Below are positions 34,901 to 46,030 of a DNA stretch of 64,000 nucleotides, in pieces. The notes under the pieces are model-generated. The model made no database searches and was not told the DNA's origin. It saw only the letters and a list, made by a program, of their open reading frames with translations. Position 1 is the first letter of the stretch; each line of letters starts with the position of its first letter. The stretch comes from Amyelois transitella. Its lineage: Eukaryota > Arthropoda > Insecta > Lepidoptera > Pyralidae. Location of the stretch: positions 6,079,001 to 6,143,000 of the forward strand of contig NC_083507.1 of assembly GCF_032362555.1 (NCBI RefSeq), written 5' to 3'. A program made the position numbers and the translations under genes.

Positions 34901-37900
34901 CGGTAGGTAAGTGTGGCGCCAATGTGATGCGGGGCGATCCACTTACGTTCTTCCAGGTCCGCTGACACTTGCGCACGCACTGCCCTCTGGGCACCCTGGA
35001 TCGAATTCTTCAGTTATTGATATTGAAAATACAAAGGTGGTTTATCAAATGCTGCAATTCAGGTTAAAGAACGATGCCTACCTGATGATGTGGTATTTGA
35101 GGCAGCTGCCTTTTCTTTGGACTGGTAGTGGGCGTGGCGGTCGCCGACCGTGATTGAAAACGCGGTGCATATGCATGTGTCGGTAATCTCGACCCGTCAC
35201 CGCCTCGCTCCTCGTTAACTGAAATATTATCAGAAAAGTCTTCTTCACTACATACATGAAAGATCAGATGAATATATACACAGTCAAATGAATAAGAAAT
35301 TGCGAAAATGTTTTTTGAAGGAACCAGTAGAAAATGTCATGCAATTAGAAATTTATGAAATGATCCACAACCGTTCGACAATTTTAGTGCATTGCTTTCA
35401 CTTTATTAATGAATTGTTCGAATTCCTTTCAGATCAGTGAAAACAGCACACTTGACACACAATTAGATGAAATGGGTACAGCGTGCTCGTATTAGGTAGA
35501 CAGGACAAGGTTTGCGGAAAATGCATGAAAAAAAAAGTATTAGTGGAACAGAGCGAGGAAGTAAAAGTAGTAAGTGGCAGTAAAGTGGTGATGAGCGGAC
35601 GCGGCGAAAGAACGTGCGTATCTCGTAGAGAGTGTTCCGTGCGGGGTCTGGCCCGCTGGCGTTCACGGACCCTCGGGGTCGGGTGGGGTTGGTCGGCGCG
35701 GCGCCGGGTGGGCACCTGTGTATCGCCAGCCGGCAGCGTCGGCGGGCGGCGACAGCGAGCGGCGCGGCGACTTGCTGCGCGCGCGCGCCGGCCGCGCTAC
35801 GCCTGCCGCCGACTGCGAACGCGCCACGCTGTACCCTCCACTCTGTTGGAAATGATAAAAGCTTCATTATCTACCTGGAAAATAACTTCCATATATATAG
35901 CTTTTGCCAGACCCTGACTATGTACATATCTTGCCATCATGTATCTACTAGTAACAAAATATATAGAAGCTAGGTATCTTACAAAGCCCTTGAGTAATTA
36001 AATTCCCATTCATCCATAGAGAAGTGATATAGGCAAAACTGGTTAGTAAAAGCTAAAAGATAAAAGATATAGTGGTCAACTTCTGTAGGAGTAAACTTCG
36101 TTGACCTAGCGTTTATCTATCCAAGAAATTAAGTAATAAATTCAGATAGAACTCACTCGCTCCCTGGATAAGCCAGCAGCTCGCACTCGTCCTGCTGGGG
36201 ACACGTCTCGTCTGCTGTTTCTAGTTCCATCCATGTCCATTCTCTGTGAACAATGGTTCCGAATCACATAATGTCCTCGATATAAGAATATAAGAAATAT
36301 TTTTTTATTCCGGTTACTCCTGTAATGAGGTAAGTATGAGAAATAAACTCTCAAATAAAGAAAAATGTTCGCCTAGTCGCCTACAATAGTGCTAATTTGA
36401 TGGAAAGAAAAATAATGAAATCATCAGGAGACTTACATCTTGTGTTGGCGGTGGACTGGAGCTGGAGCCTAGGCTTGAGAGCGAGTGATGGCGACGAAGA
36501 TCGCACTCGCTTGGAGTGTCGGAGTCTGACAGACGGGACGTGGAAGTCGACGGAGGAGATAAGTGCTCGCCATCCGCCTCATCTTCACGATATCTCTGAA
36601 ATTATTATCGTGGTAAGTACCTACTTAATAATTTTTTTATTCAAGTAGATAACGTGCGCTAATTGGTAACTTATTTTACTTACACTAAAACTAACAGATT
36701 CTTCGTGAGGGCGTAGAGTGTACCAGTTTGGTTCGTGATTCATGACTATGTTATCAAGTTCCAAAAGAACTTCTCCGAGGAAATCGTTTGGTCCATATCG
36801 ATTAAGATCCCAAACGGTTACCTACAAATAAAAAGTTTCCAAAATATAGTTAGGCCTAGAAAAGTTATCGTTGTAAAAAATATTCATTTAAATAGTAGTT
36901 TTACCTCTAAAACCCTCTTCTTTATATCAGTAATACGTATACCACAGTAAACGAAGGTCTGATTCCATCTTGGTTCTAAAGTATTCGCCAAAGTTTTGGT
37001 TCTACGTTTGCTTTTTTCACTCTTGTCGGGCAATAGGAAAATTTTGCAATATGGGCAACGTGGGGACCCGTCCGACCTGGGAGTCAAGCCATTGGCGGAG
37101 ACAACTGTTACCAGCAACTGTAGAGCGCTGATGTCGAAGTACACTTTGAGCTGTTAGAAAAGAAATGGCATTTAGCATTTTCAAGTTTTCCTATCTTCGT
37201 AGTAAGGTCAGTTGAATTATGAATCAGCCTATTTGTATACCAATTTTTGCGTCTCTGGCGTGGCATAGATAAATCTAGAAAGGGTCTTGTTTATCATAAA
37301 AATATTAATTACAATGTATTGTGGAAAATTTTCACTAACGCCGGTTAAAAAAATTACCTGTATTCTACCAGCAACATTGGCGTTATGATGGTTATATCTC
37401 CCTGGACGACGGCGGGCGTGCACATCAGGAGACCCTGGTGAAGTCACTAGTACACTGGGCTTCTCACAACCTCCCATAACCTCCGTGTAGACTTCTGTGC
37501 AATTAAACAAATTGTATAAAAACCACTTTTACTCGGGGATCTTAAACCTTAATCAGGCATAATTCCCTCTTCCCAAAAATTCTTGATACAATATATTTGA
37601 GTTACTACTACTTAAGAAGCTGTACCGACTCATCTATTTATTCCTATTATTGAAATCTTATAGCGGTCATTATTTTCTACTGGTTCCTTGTTACTAAACA
37701 AAAATATGGCGACTTAAAAAATATAATATTGCACATAGAATTCAAATGTCTATAACCCTGTTAGGTTTTCAGGTCATGCTTCCAGCATGATTAAATACCA
37801 CATTCTCATCAGGATCATATCGTTTATACCTTTGTGATTCCTCCAAGGCTGGGCTGGCGCCCTAGAGGCGGTGATAGGTCGCGAAACAACCAACTCGACA

Positions 37901-40900
37901 TGAGAATCGTGCTTGCTATCCGCAACAACTTCTGCTACTTCATCTGCACTTCGACCTTGAAGAGCTTTTCCATTCCATTGAAGAACTTCGTCACCTAATC
38001 GAATTATGTCGCAATTTTAATGAGAAGTTTGTCATTGTAAATTCATTTTTTTGGGCTATTTATATCAAATATATTTTTTTAATTTCTTATTCATATTTCT
38101 TCATATCACTTAATAACTTTATATCTCATATCTTTTGGTTCTACAACATTGGTTGACGTCAAATAAATTACTTAAAACTAAGTTTACTGCCGCTTCCAAA
38201 GCGTCAGTGGAGAAGAAGCGGTAACAAACTGCACTGCAGCATTTTCTTCAACAACGTCAACTTCACAACTATCCAAACTTGAAGTAGAAATGTGGACAAG
38301 CGAATACATTGTACAGATTAATTGATTTAAATGAGATTTTAATAATAAAAATAAATATGATAAATAATTTTATGGATATCAAAAGAACTGTCCAAGTGAA
38401 GACATTTACAACGACCATTTTCTATTATGATTGTTACTATGAAACCTTCACAATTAAGAATTTTCGTTAAGAACGTAATCTAAAAGATCGTTCTTCATGA
38501 GACTGTCCCAATATATCCATTAGTTATTTGATGCGTATGGTATTCTAAAAACAAATCTTACCTATCCTCAGTTGCCCTTCCAAATCTGCAATGGAGCCTT
38601 TCTTGACTTTCTCTACTACAGCACATCTGCTGCCATCTGGCATCAGCTTGCCGCCCACAACTTTCAGTCCGAGGATAGCGGCTGAGGAGTGCGAACTCCC
38701 CTCCACTACGCTCTTGCGCAGCACCATGTGGCCCACCATCCGAGTTCCGTCCGCAGACACTTGCCAGCTTTGCGGAAACTGTGGCATTATCAAGACAACA
38801 CTTGAATATAAGTTATTTCGTTATGTAGTCACGTTCAAAATACTACACATTGTGAAAAGATCAATTAAGTTAAGCAACTTAGCAAAGGTGTATACTGCGA
38901 AAAATAGTGCACCGTGCACATTTAAAATAATAACAGTGCATGCCCGGTCAATCATGCTACAGGCAACAATGAAACACCTTCACCGCAACATTTTCATGTA
39001 AAACGGGCTGAAATAAAACCTTAATTATGCACGTTACGTCTCATACCTACAACTTAATTCCCAATTTACTTGTATCTGCTCGCTTAAATTAATATAAACC
39101 TGAATTGTTTTGTGTCCAGCCATTGTTTTAATGAACTGATAATTCAACATTAACTATTACTACATAGTAGGTAAGTATAAGATTTTTAAGCAACTAACTA
39201 ATAAGTACTTTGTAAAAAATATTTTATTATACCTTTGGGCAATCGCCTCTATTGGAATCTTCACTTGACGTGAAGGTACTAGAGGTATCGATGCCCGAGT
39301 CTTTGGTCGCAGAGTCTTGGCTGGTCTGGCGTTCGGACTCCCAGCGAAGGGAAGCCCAGTCTTGGGGCGCAGCCGACGCGTCTCGCCCACCTCGGGGAAA
39401 AGTCGCGGCGCCCTCGTGGCCATCAAAGCGAACAGTCTTTTTTCTCCTTTCAGTAAAACGTCTGTTATCAGAGGAGTCTTCCCACAAATAGGCACTCTTA
39501 TAGACAGCTCGGTCGGGGCGCGGGCCCTCGTCCGGCGCGTACGGGCGCAGATAGGCGCCCTCTCCGTCGTCGCGAGCTCGCCACCGGCAGTCCGTCACGG
39601 AGTCGAAGCTGCGACCGCTACCCGCCGGTCTGCCCGATTCGAATGCACTCCGCGCGTCTGACTCGTAAGTGCTCGGCGAATGATTAGTCAAATTGTAATA
39701 ATTGTTGACAGCTACACTGGCGCTGCGCAGGTGCGGGTGCCGGGACCCACACGCCTCAAGTTGTCCTATGAATTACATTGTATCAATGGCAGCTCGAATC
39801 AGTTTAGGTTATTCTAGTTCCGCACGGTGATTTATGCACCCGTACGCGCCCGGAGTCATTATTCTAACAATATTCCTTCCCCAGATCGACTTCATAATTG
39901 TATGCATATATCTTGAATAACTCGAACATCTTACAGATCCAACCATTCAGCTTTAAAAACAAATTAATCGAAAGCAGTGATCACGCACAAGCGGAAAGAA
40001 TGTGTGTCAAGTCAACTTATCCAATGTCATACAGAAAAACAACACTCAAAACAAAGAACACTGTCACAAAATCTAACGGTTTTGTAAATAGAAAATTCAA
40101 CGAATAAATACACTTCTTTTCGCCCAGGCATGCGATTCTTATGTCAGTTTGGACCATAATTCTTTCTAGAAAATATTTCTTTGACTTGACACAATGTTAG
40201 AATTTCATTGTGAAATTATAGATCTAAAGAACATACGTAATTAGATTTTGGTTCAAACTAACATTGGGATTAATAGAAGTACATTTGAAATTTAGAACAT
40301 TTTGTTCTTTAATTTGATTAGTCAATCAATGATTTAAATAAAATTCGCAAGTATTAACAAAAATAACATCTTGCTTAGCCAAGCTTTTATTTCGTCATTT
40401 AATAAAAAAAGTGTAGTTAGTAAAATTAACTCGAAAACAAAAAACCTTAGAAGAGATAGACACCGAAATTTGAAGGGAAACAAAAGCTTGTAAAATGTAA
40501 AATATATAAAAAAATGCACTTCTTTAATAAGACTGTGTCTGAGAGAAACAGCCGTGACAGAGGTCGACCAAAGGAAGAAGAATTGAAGAAAACAGTCACG
40601 AATATTGAGACATCTAGACTCAGCAATATACAACGCTCAAATCTGTATATTACGGGCCCTCTCACCGCTAAAAACTTTTTCATTTTCTCGTTTAACATCG
40701 CCTGACGCTGGCTTCGGGAGTTGACGGAACCGCTCCTATCTCTTTTACCTGTGAACAGTGGGATGGCCAGGTGAGCGCCGGCTCTCCGTCCGCCGTACGT
40801 CGGCTTGGAATATGTGATTGCCAAGCGCGTACAAGAGCATATCACGCTTGCAGTAGTACATCACTATGTTGATGGGTAGTTCAACTTGTATGGGAATAAC

Positions 40901-43900
40901 TCAACTCTTGCACACTCCGTAAAGTGCAAGACTTGAAATAAAGGTAATATGCAGTCGATATTGTCTCCAAAAAATTGTTGAATCGAAGAAGTGTACACTT
41001 GGAGGAAATCGATGCAACGATAAGACATTATACACTACATGGACAAGACATGATATTACGTAGAGATAAGTTTAGGTGCTCAACACTATCTGGTTCTGTG
41101 AAAGATACTTATAAATTAATGTTACAACTTAATGATAAAATTACCTGAACAATTCCAACTAGGCACTAAATTACTGAATACCTCGCACGGAACACCTTAA
41201 CTTTATCATTTTATAATGTAGATGATGATGACGAAAAATAGGTTTTATAAAAGCTGTTCATACGAAATCGTATAGGTATGTTATTTATCGTTAGTGTTAT
41301 GTGTTGTGTATTCTTGTGTGTAAGGGCACTAAAACTAAAGAAACCAAAATTATTTCGAGAGGAGAGGGCTGTAGTAAATCGGATTGTTGGATGATTGGAG
41401 GGAAGCAAGGAGTATCGTGAGTACTTACCTCGATCTCGACATTCATCGTTCTCGTCGGACACGCACTCGACCACTTCGTCGTCGGAAGAGGAGGAACGCG
41501 GAGGCAGTGGTGGGTGCGACTGTACATGAGGCATTAACTGTGACGATGGCGCTTGGGGAATATTATCGTCCACACCATAAGCAGCCTTTTGTCTTGGATG
41601 CACTAAATGTGGATGCGTTCTAGCTAAGCCTTCTAATTCTCCGTAACACCGAGATGTTTCTTGCTGGCTGTACTGTCGACGTAGTGCGCTGCTAGATCTC
41701 TGAAGCGGAAGATTTTCTTTTTCCGCCGCGCTGTGAGCTCGTTCTAGTTTGGGTCGCTTGTCAAGAGACGAATCAGGTTGAGTTGGAAAACCGCGCATAT
41801 CGGCTTCCATTCGCCATAACATAGAATCTTGACCAGCGCCTTTGTGTATCCATTGTCCTGTTTTTGATAGCAGTTCTTGTTTTTTGCGACATAATATGCA
41901 AACCCATATAACCTGTAACCAAAATGCAAATATTTGCTTTGGGCTTATATAATTAAAAGTGAAAATTTCTGAGGTTTACATAAACGCCTTACGGGATAGA
42001 CAGATTCAACGAAAGAATCTTTCTGTTTTACTTTCTTTGGTATACTTAGTTAGCCACAAAGTTAATTCGAAACTTGTGTTACGAGATACTAATTCAACGA
42101 TACTGTAATTTATCTATCTATAAACATATTATAATAAAACAGTAAAAATATTTTGTCTGTACATTTAGTATTTGTGACTGAAATGGATAGAGGGACACTT
42201 ACAATGAATAATAGAAAGCAAAAATTTTTTTTTTAATTTCTTTTCTGTCTGTCTGTATGTATGATCACGATTATCTCCGAAAGTACTGAACCGATTAACT
42301 TAAAACTTTCACCAATTGCTTTGTTTTAACTCAGAAAAACATTTAAAGTTTGTTTCATCAAAACCGGTTCACTAAAAAAAAGTTAGCGACATTTGAATGA
42401 ACTCAAGGCATGAGATTGCCTGCAAATAAGTTACGAAATTTAAAATTCAAAGTCATTTAGGTATCATTGTACAACACCAAAACAAAAAAGAATAGGACCA
42501 CTCCATCTCTTTCCCTTGGATGTCGTAAAAGGTGACAAAGAGATAGGCTTATAAATTTGGGATTCTTTTTAAGGCGATGGACGAGCAACCTATCACTATT
42601 TGAATCTCAATTCTATCATTAAGCCAAATAGCTGAACGTGGCCATTCAGTCTTTTCAAGCATGTAGACTCTGTCTACCCCACAAGGGATATAGACGTGAC
42701 CATATGTATGCATGTAGTCTACTTTAATTTCGACACCACCGCAACGGCCTCGATAGTCCGGTGGTTGGCGCGTGATACTGTGAAGTTGGCGGTCCAAGTT
42801 CAAGCCCCAACAAAAACAAGTAATTTTTTTAATTAAATTTCTTTTTGTGTTGTATGAGTATTTTATTTAAAAAACTGAATAAAACGGTAAAAATATTTTG
42901 TCTGTACATTTAATATTTTGATTGAATTTTTTTACATTTTTTACGCGGACGAAGTCGTGGGCAAAAGCTAGTAATAAATACTTGTATAGATAAACATCCA
43001 AACCTAGAGTAATGAAAAAAGGTAGGTTGTCATCATGTTGTCATGAGACTGTTAGCTCTGTTGGTCTGTTTGTCTGTTGTACCCCGTAAGGGTTGAAGAC
43101 GTAGTTGTGTGTATGTATGTCATCATGCTCTGGCCGGGATTTGAACCCTTAGCGTACTACGCTTGTTTGTGACACCGGTGGTCCACAGAGGCCATAAAAT
43201 TGAACGATTGGACGAGGATTCTGATGAAATGGAGATTCATACACTTCTATTGTAATCGTTTCTGTAAAATTCCGTCAAGTGATTCGGATCTTATTTAAGA
43301 TCCCAATCTCTTAACGGACGAATCTGTTTAGGTGTAAAGATATATTCCATAAATGCGATCAAGATCATCCCTTTGTTTAAAAGTAAACGTACATGACATT
43401 TATGACATTACTAAATACTGACCTTATTAGAACGGAGTGTAACTTTCCCACCACACCTGGCGCAGCACCTCACCCTGCAGTAGTGGCAGGAGTGGCCGAC
43501 GCCGTCAGCAAACTTGGTTTTGAGACAGATATGGCACGTGGCAGCTAGCTCAACTCCGGCAGCTCGCTGCATTTCGTTCCTCGTGCGAATTGTCTGCTCC
43601 AACACCGCGACTTCATCTTGCTTTCGTCTGTTTTTACAATATTCCACTCATTAGTATATTTTAGAAAATGCTGGAACTCACTATAAAAATAATAAGGCAT
43701 AATTACTTTTGAGTGTTGATCTAAGAATTATGTTTTCCTGCAAGCTTGTAGAGGTCAAACGGAAGTCGCTTCGTGTAAAATTCTAACTTGTCAACTCCAG
43801 GTTGTGCCCATAAACGGAATACTGTCATATGAAAATCTCAGATTATATAGTAATCCCTAGGTGTTAGTCGACTATATTTACTAATCTCTGACATGTCAAG

Positions 43901-45795
43901 CATCACGACGTTTAACGTAATATACATATCTAATGATAGTTTTTTTTTAATTTAACCTTAATTAGAAGACAACAGCTAAGAATGCAGTAAGATTTATACC
44001 GCATTGACGCAACTTTGTTAAAATCGATGAGTACCTACCTAATTTATATTGAATACTCTTATTATAATATTAGAATACTTTATCAGAGCCGCGAAGTCTC
44101 TTACTGGACAGAGTGCACACTCAAAGTTTACGCCTTAAATTACGGTCGCAATCAGCCTGTACATATCTCACGAAGGGGCCACTGCTTAGTGGTTGCCATT
44201 CTAGAACCTACATGCCTGCCTTCTATTCTACGCCGTAAAGGAATATGTTTTGTGTTTTTTTGCGTTATTATATTTGGGGCCCTGGACTAATTGTAAACCT
44301 ACGCACGTCTATTGGTAATCAATGAGTACAAATTCCAAAGAGTTTTCCATAGGAAAACCAAGAAAACAATATCTATGTGGAATCCAAGAAACCGTATTAA
44401 ATCATATTTTGTTACTTGTTTGCATGAATAAAGCGTTTTGGATACTTCCTCTTCTGTCGCGTACGAAACAGTAGCTTCGTAACCATTTATGGTAGAAGAA
44501 AAAAAATCTTCATACTTATGATAGGTACCAGTTACTAAATTATATACTTTTTTTTCATTTAGGTATATTCGATTGTTTGCTTTGCTGCTGAAAACTTTAT
44601 AACATCACATTTTGCTTCAGAGTGCTTGTTGCTTTTTAGCCGTGTGTGATAAAATAGGTCACTAAGTAGGTCACGGGCTAGGCCCAAGAACAATATCAGT
44701 TGGTCAGACTACAATTGAATTAAAACTGTAATAGAAAAAATATTTGAAACTGATATTCATTTTAATTGTAAGTAAATAATATACTAGTTAACTTTTAATA
44801 ATATCAGGTAAAACAAACTGAAGCATTCCTTTGTCTGTTTTGGTGTATTAGTATTATTTGGGGCAATTCTACTCTAAAGTATAATTTAGATAACGTACAT
44901 TTTTATTAATAGGTAAAAGATATGACTGAAAAGCAATTATTTAATAACCCACCACAGTCATAAAATATTAAACGAGTTAAACTGAATTAGCACACTGATG
45001 AATTCACTAAATTAAAGTAAGATACCTACATGCCAGAATTTATTCCCTATTATTTATTATGGGAATAAGGAGGCTGAAATCTTACACCACTCGTCCAAAA
45101 TAAATTAATCGAGATAATAATATCACTATTTTTAAAAAAGTCAACCGTTTTACCTTTACCAACGTAGATGGATGTAATGTGATTCAGCTTCAAGGCGCAA
45201 AGGGTTTATAATTCAATTATTGTATACACGCACTTATTGTTTCATATAATAAAATGCTATGAGTCAACATTATAGCCACATCCACCCGCATTGATGATAC
45301 AGCAACTAAAGTGTAACTACCTAGATTCTACAATTTTGTAAATTAACAAGGTAAGTACATACACCTATTTTGTTTTATCGATGTCTGGTAGAGCTTACTA
45401 CCTATACAACATGAACTCAAATACTATTTATAACTGAGGCAGAAATATGTATAGGTATATTTTTTTAATGTATTTTATTACATAATTGAATTATATATTA
45501 TTCATCTCTAACCCGGGATTTAATGGAATCAGAAAACTTTATGAAGGAAACTGGTCCTTGTTGTTTCCATTTGGTCGTCCTCGGCAACAACATTCACATA
45601 TGGTGCATTTAAACGAAAAGCAATGGCGACTCGGGGAGGTGGTGGTAGGGCAGCGCGGGGAGCGGGGCGCAGGGTGCGGACACACCTCATGATCTCGTGC
45701 TCACGCTGCTCCTCCTGTCGCTGGCGCAGCATGACGTTCTCGATGATGGCGCGCTCCTCGGGCGTCAGGTGCGAGAGATCCGGCATGTCGGCCAT
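28242..45795 (-). CDS. Rim: RIM, Rab3-interacting active-zone scaffold
   Basis: Twenty-two exons join in phase (1,909 codons), from ATG 45795: 45795-45686, 43627-43423, 41912-41429, 40748-40666, 39754-39233, 38778-38562, 37994-37830, 37494-37358, 37150-36905, 36821-36684, 36595-36437, 36243-36157, 35842-35716, 35218-35082, 34995-34947, 34156-33955, 33844-31977, 31902-31756, 31580-31433, 29361-29199, 28928-28731, 28376-28242. Domains in order: Rab3-binding helix, zinc finger, PDZ, C2A, RIM-BP-binding motif, C2B. RIM sits at the presynaptic active zone, primes vesicles through Munc13 and Rab3, and tethers calcium channels. Exon 5's acceptor at 39755-39756 is weak; a better-looking AG upstream breaks the phase. 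The gene's C-terminal end is unplaced. N-terminal exon begins MADMPDLSHLTPEERAII. Confidence 0.93.
30612..30629 (+). repeat. Run of 18 G
   Basis: An uninterrupted G homopolymer in the Rim intron, about 100 bp from the alternative exon. On the coding (minus) strand it is a C-run downstream of that exon's donor. Confidence 0.9.
30735..30858 (-). CDS. Rim: Probable alternative Rim exon (19b)
   Basis: A GC-rich 124-bp island on the minus strand has an AG acceptor (GGGTTAG) and a GTAAGT donor. It enters in phase 1 and leaves in phase 2, exactly like exon 19 at 31580-31433. Its translation contains TTRRKRSG and FQRSHEV, paralleling GRKRRLGFGKRG and FTVQRSEEV of exon 19, followed by a Ser-rich end in both. 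It therefore looks like a diverged duplicate exon used in place of exon 19. Using both together would break the frame. There is no transcript evidence here. Confidence 0.6.
31977..33844 (-). CDS. Rim: Rim long central exon 17
   Basis: One 1,868-bp exon (about 623 codons) lies between the C2 domains. It is basic and Ser/Asn-rich with no recognised domain. Short phosphosite-like blocks recur (RSYSCPEY, RRKSLDFP, RRHSDVWLL, RPRSYSLV, LGSPRRALTPVASHSP). It ends in SLSNADVPPDEKAG, which joins the conserved DGSLSDTALGG of exon 18. Both splice sites fit the phase. The region is far longer than the matching linker in vertebrate RIM1/2, which is typical for insect Rim but likely poorly conserved in sequence. 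Confidence 0.88.
34210..34406 (-). mobile_element. Short non-autonomous Helitron
   Basis: On the minus strand it starts TCCTACTACTATTATAAAGG and ends GCGGCCTCTAG. It lies between A and T, as Helitrons do. The 197 bp are identical by eye to 60013-60209. There is no coding capacity. It lies in a Rim intron. Confidence 0.8.
35082..35218 (-). CDS. Rim: Rim exon 14 with RIM-BP-binding motif
   Basis: The exon encodes SATATPTTSPKKRQLPQIP, ending HHQ before the GTAGGC donor. RQLPQIP is the proline motif by which RIM binds the SH3 domains of RIM-binding protein, linking it to calcium channels. The previous exon 35842-35716 encodes GGYSVARSQSAAGVARP, also a conserved RIM block. Confidence 0.88.
36684..37150 (-). 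CDS. Rim: Rim C2A domain exons 9-10
   Basis: Exon 37150-36905 encodes LKVYFDISALQLLVTVVSA, CPYCKIFLLPDKSEKSKRRT and LEPRWNQTFVYCGI. Exon 36821-36684 encodes VTVWDLNRYGPNDFLGEVL and NHEPNWYTLRPHEE. The order and spacing are those of a RIM C2A domain, which does not bind calcium in this family. The preceding exon 37494-37358 ends in GRIQ, the first strand. Confidence 0.92.
37830..38778 (-). CDS. Rim: Rim PDZ domain exons 6-7
   Basis: Exon 38778-38562 encodes SWQVSADGTRMVGHMVL, then ILGLKVVGGKLMPDGSRCAV and VKKGSIADLEGQLRIG. Exon 37994-37830 continues DEVLQWNGKALQGRSADEV and HVELVVSRP. This is the RIM PDZ domain, which binds the C-termini of Cav2 channels and of ELKS/Bruchpilot. Upstream exon 39754-39233 carries the conserved KDSGIDTSSTFTSSEDSNRG block. 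Confidence 0.92.
38145..38282 (-). repeat. Dispersed repeat, copy B
   Basis: Reverse complement of the repeat at 24160-24295, with a few substitutions. It lies in a Rim intron. The two copies face each other across 14 kb. Confidence 0.8.
41870..43627 (-). CDS. Rim: Rim zinc-finger exons 2-3
   Basis: Exon 43627-43423 encodes a helix (RKQDEVAVLEQTIRTRNEMQ) followed by ATCHICLKTKFADGVGHSC, then CRVRCCARCGGKVTL. Exon 41912-41429 begins VIWVCILCRKKQELLSKTG and completes the eight zinc ligands. The helix plus finger bind GTP-Rab3/Rab27, and the finger binds Munc13 C2A. The rest of exon 3 is a disordered linker. Confidence 0.93.
42478..42719 (+). mobile_element. RTE-tailed short retroelement
   Basis: Nearly full copy of the 7869-8145 family. 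It runs from CACCAAAACAAAAAAGAATA through GGCGATGG and CATTAAGCC to the TATGTATGCATG end. It is diverged (for example GCATGTAGACTC for GACTGTTGGCTC). Confidence 0.8.
42735..42830 (+). mobile_element. tRNA-headed SINE of a second type
   Basis: GTCCGGTGGTTGGCGCGTG (A-box-like), then GGTCCAAGTTCAAGCCCC (B-box-like), spaced as in a tRNA head, followed by an A- and T-rich body. It is not foldable as a complete tRNA by eye. Confidence 0.5.
43038..43118 (+). mobile_element. RTE-tailed element with target-site duplication
   Basis: An 81-bp insert, the last part of the 7869-8145 family. It is flanked by the 9-bp direct repeat GTCATCATG (43029-43037 and 43119-43127). It interrupts the older SINE, whose uninterrupted form at 12400 reads CTCATCATGCCCTGG. 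Confidence 0.8.
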
Positions 45796-46030
45796 GGCGG
45801 GCGGCGGCGAGCCGCGAGCGGTGCGCGGGCCCGCCGCGTGCTGCGGTGCTGTGCCCGCGGCGCGACAAACCGCGCGCCTCTCCCTCCGGAGGTTTATTCG
45901 GTAATGCCGGACGGGCCAATGGCGCGGGCCCGTGCACTGACGTCAGAGCGACTATTGATCGAGCTTGGCGCGACGCCGTCCACCCACCCAGCGCGCCGCC
46001 GCGCTTCAACCCTCATGTGAAATGTGTGCG
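45796..46030 (-). promoter_or_regulatory. GC-rich upstream region of Rim
   Basis: GC- and CpG-rich sequence directly upstream of the Rim ATG, in an otherwise AT-rich intergenic region. It is the likely 5' UTR and core promoter of this transcript form. It is placed by position and composition only. Confidence 0.4.

Larger units (their letters stand above)
42055..43195 (-). mobile_element. Nested transposon stack split around a tRNA-headed SINE
   Basis: A SINE of the 12250-12479 family in minus orientation is broken up. Its 3' part lies near 42062-42120 (CGAAACTTGTGTTACGAGAT). Its middle (TAGATAAACATCC) is at about 42985. Its tRNA-like head with B box (reverse of GGGATTTGAACCC) is at 43135-43190. 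Between them lies Helitron-like sequence ending GACGAAGTCG...AGCTAGT near 42950-42975, which itself contains further elements. A small insertion at 43038 splits the head. It lies in Rim intron 2. Confidence 0.6.

Noticed and set aside
35463-35867. 134-codon minus-strand frame and matching plus-strand frames
   Set aside because: The Rim exon 35842-35716 uses a different frame that matches known RIM sequence and fits splice phase. These are shadows.
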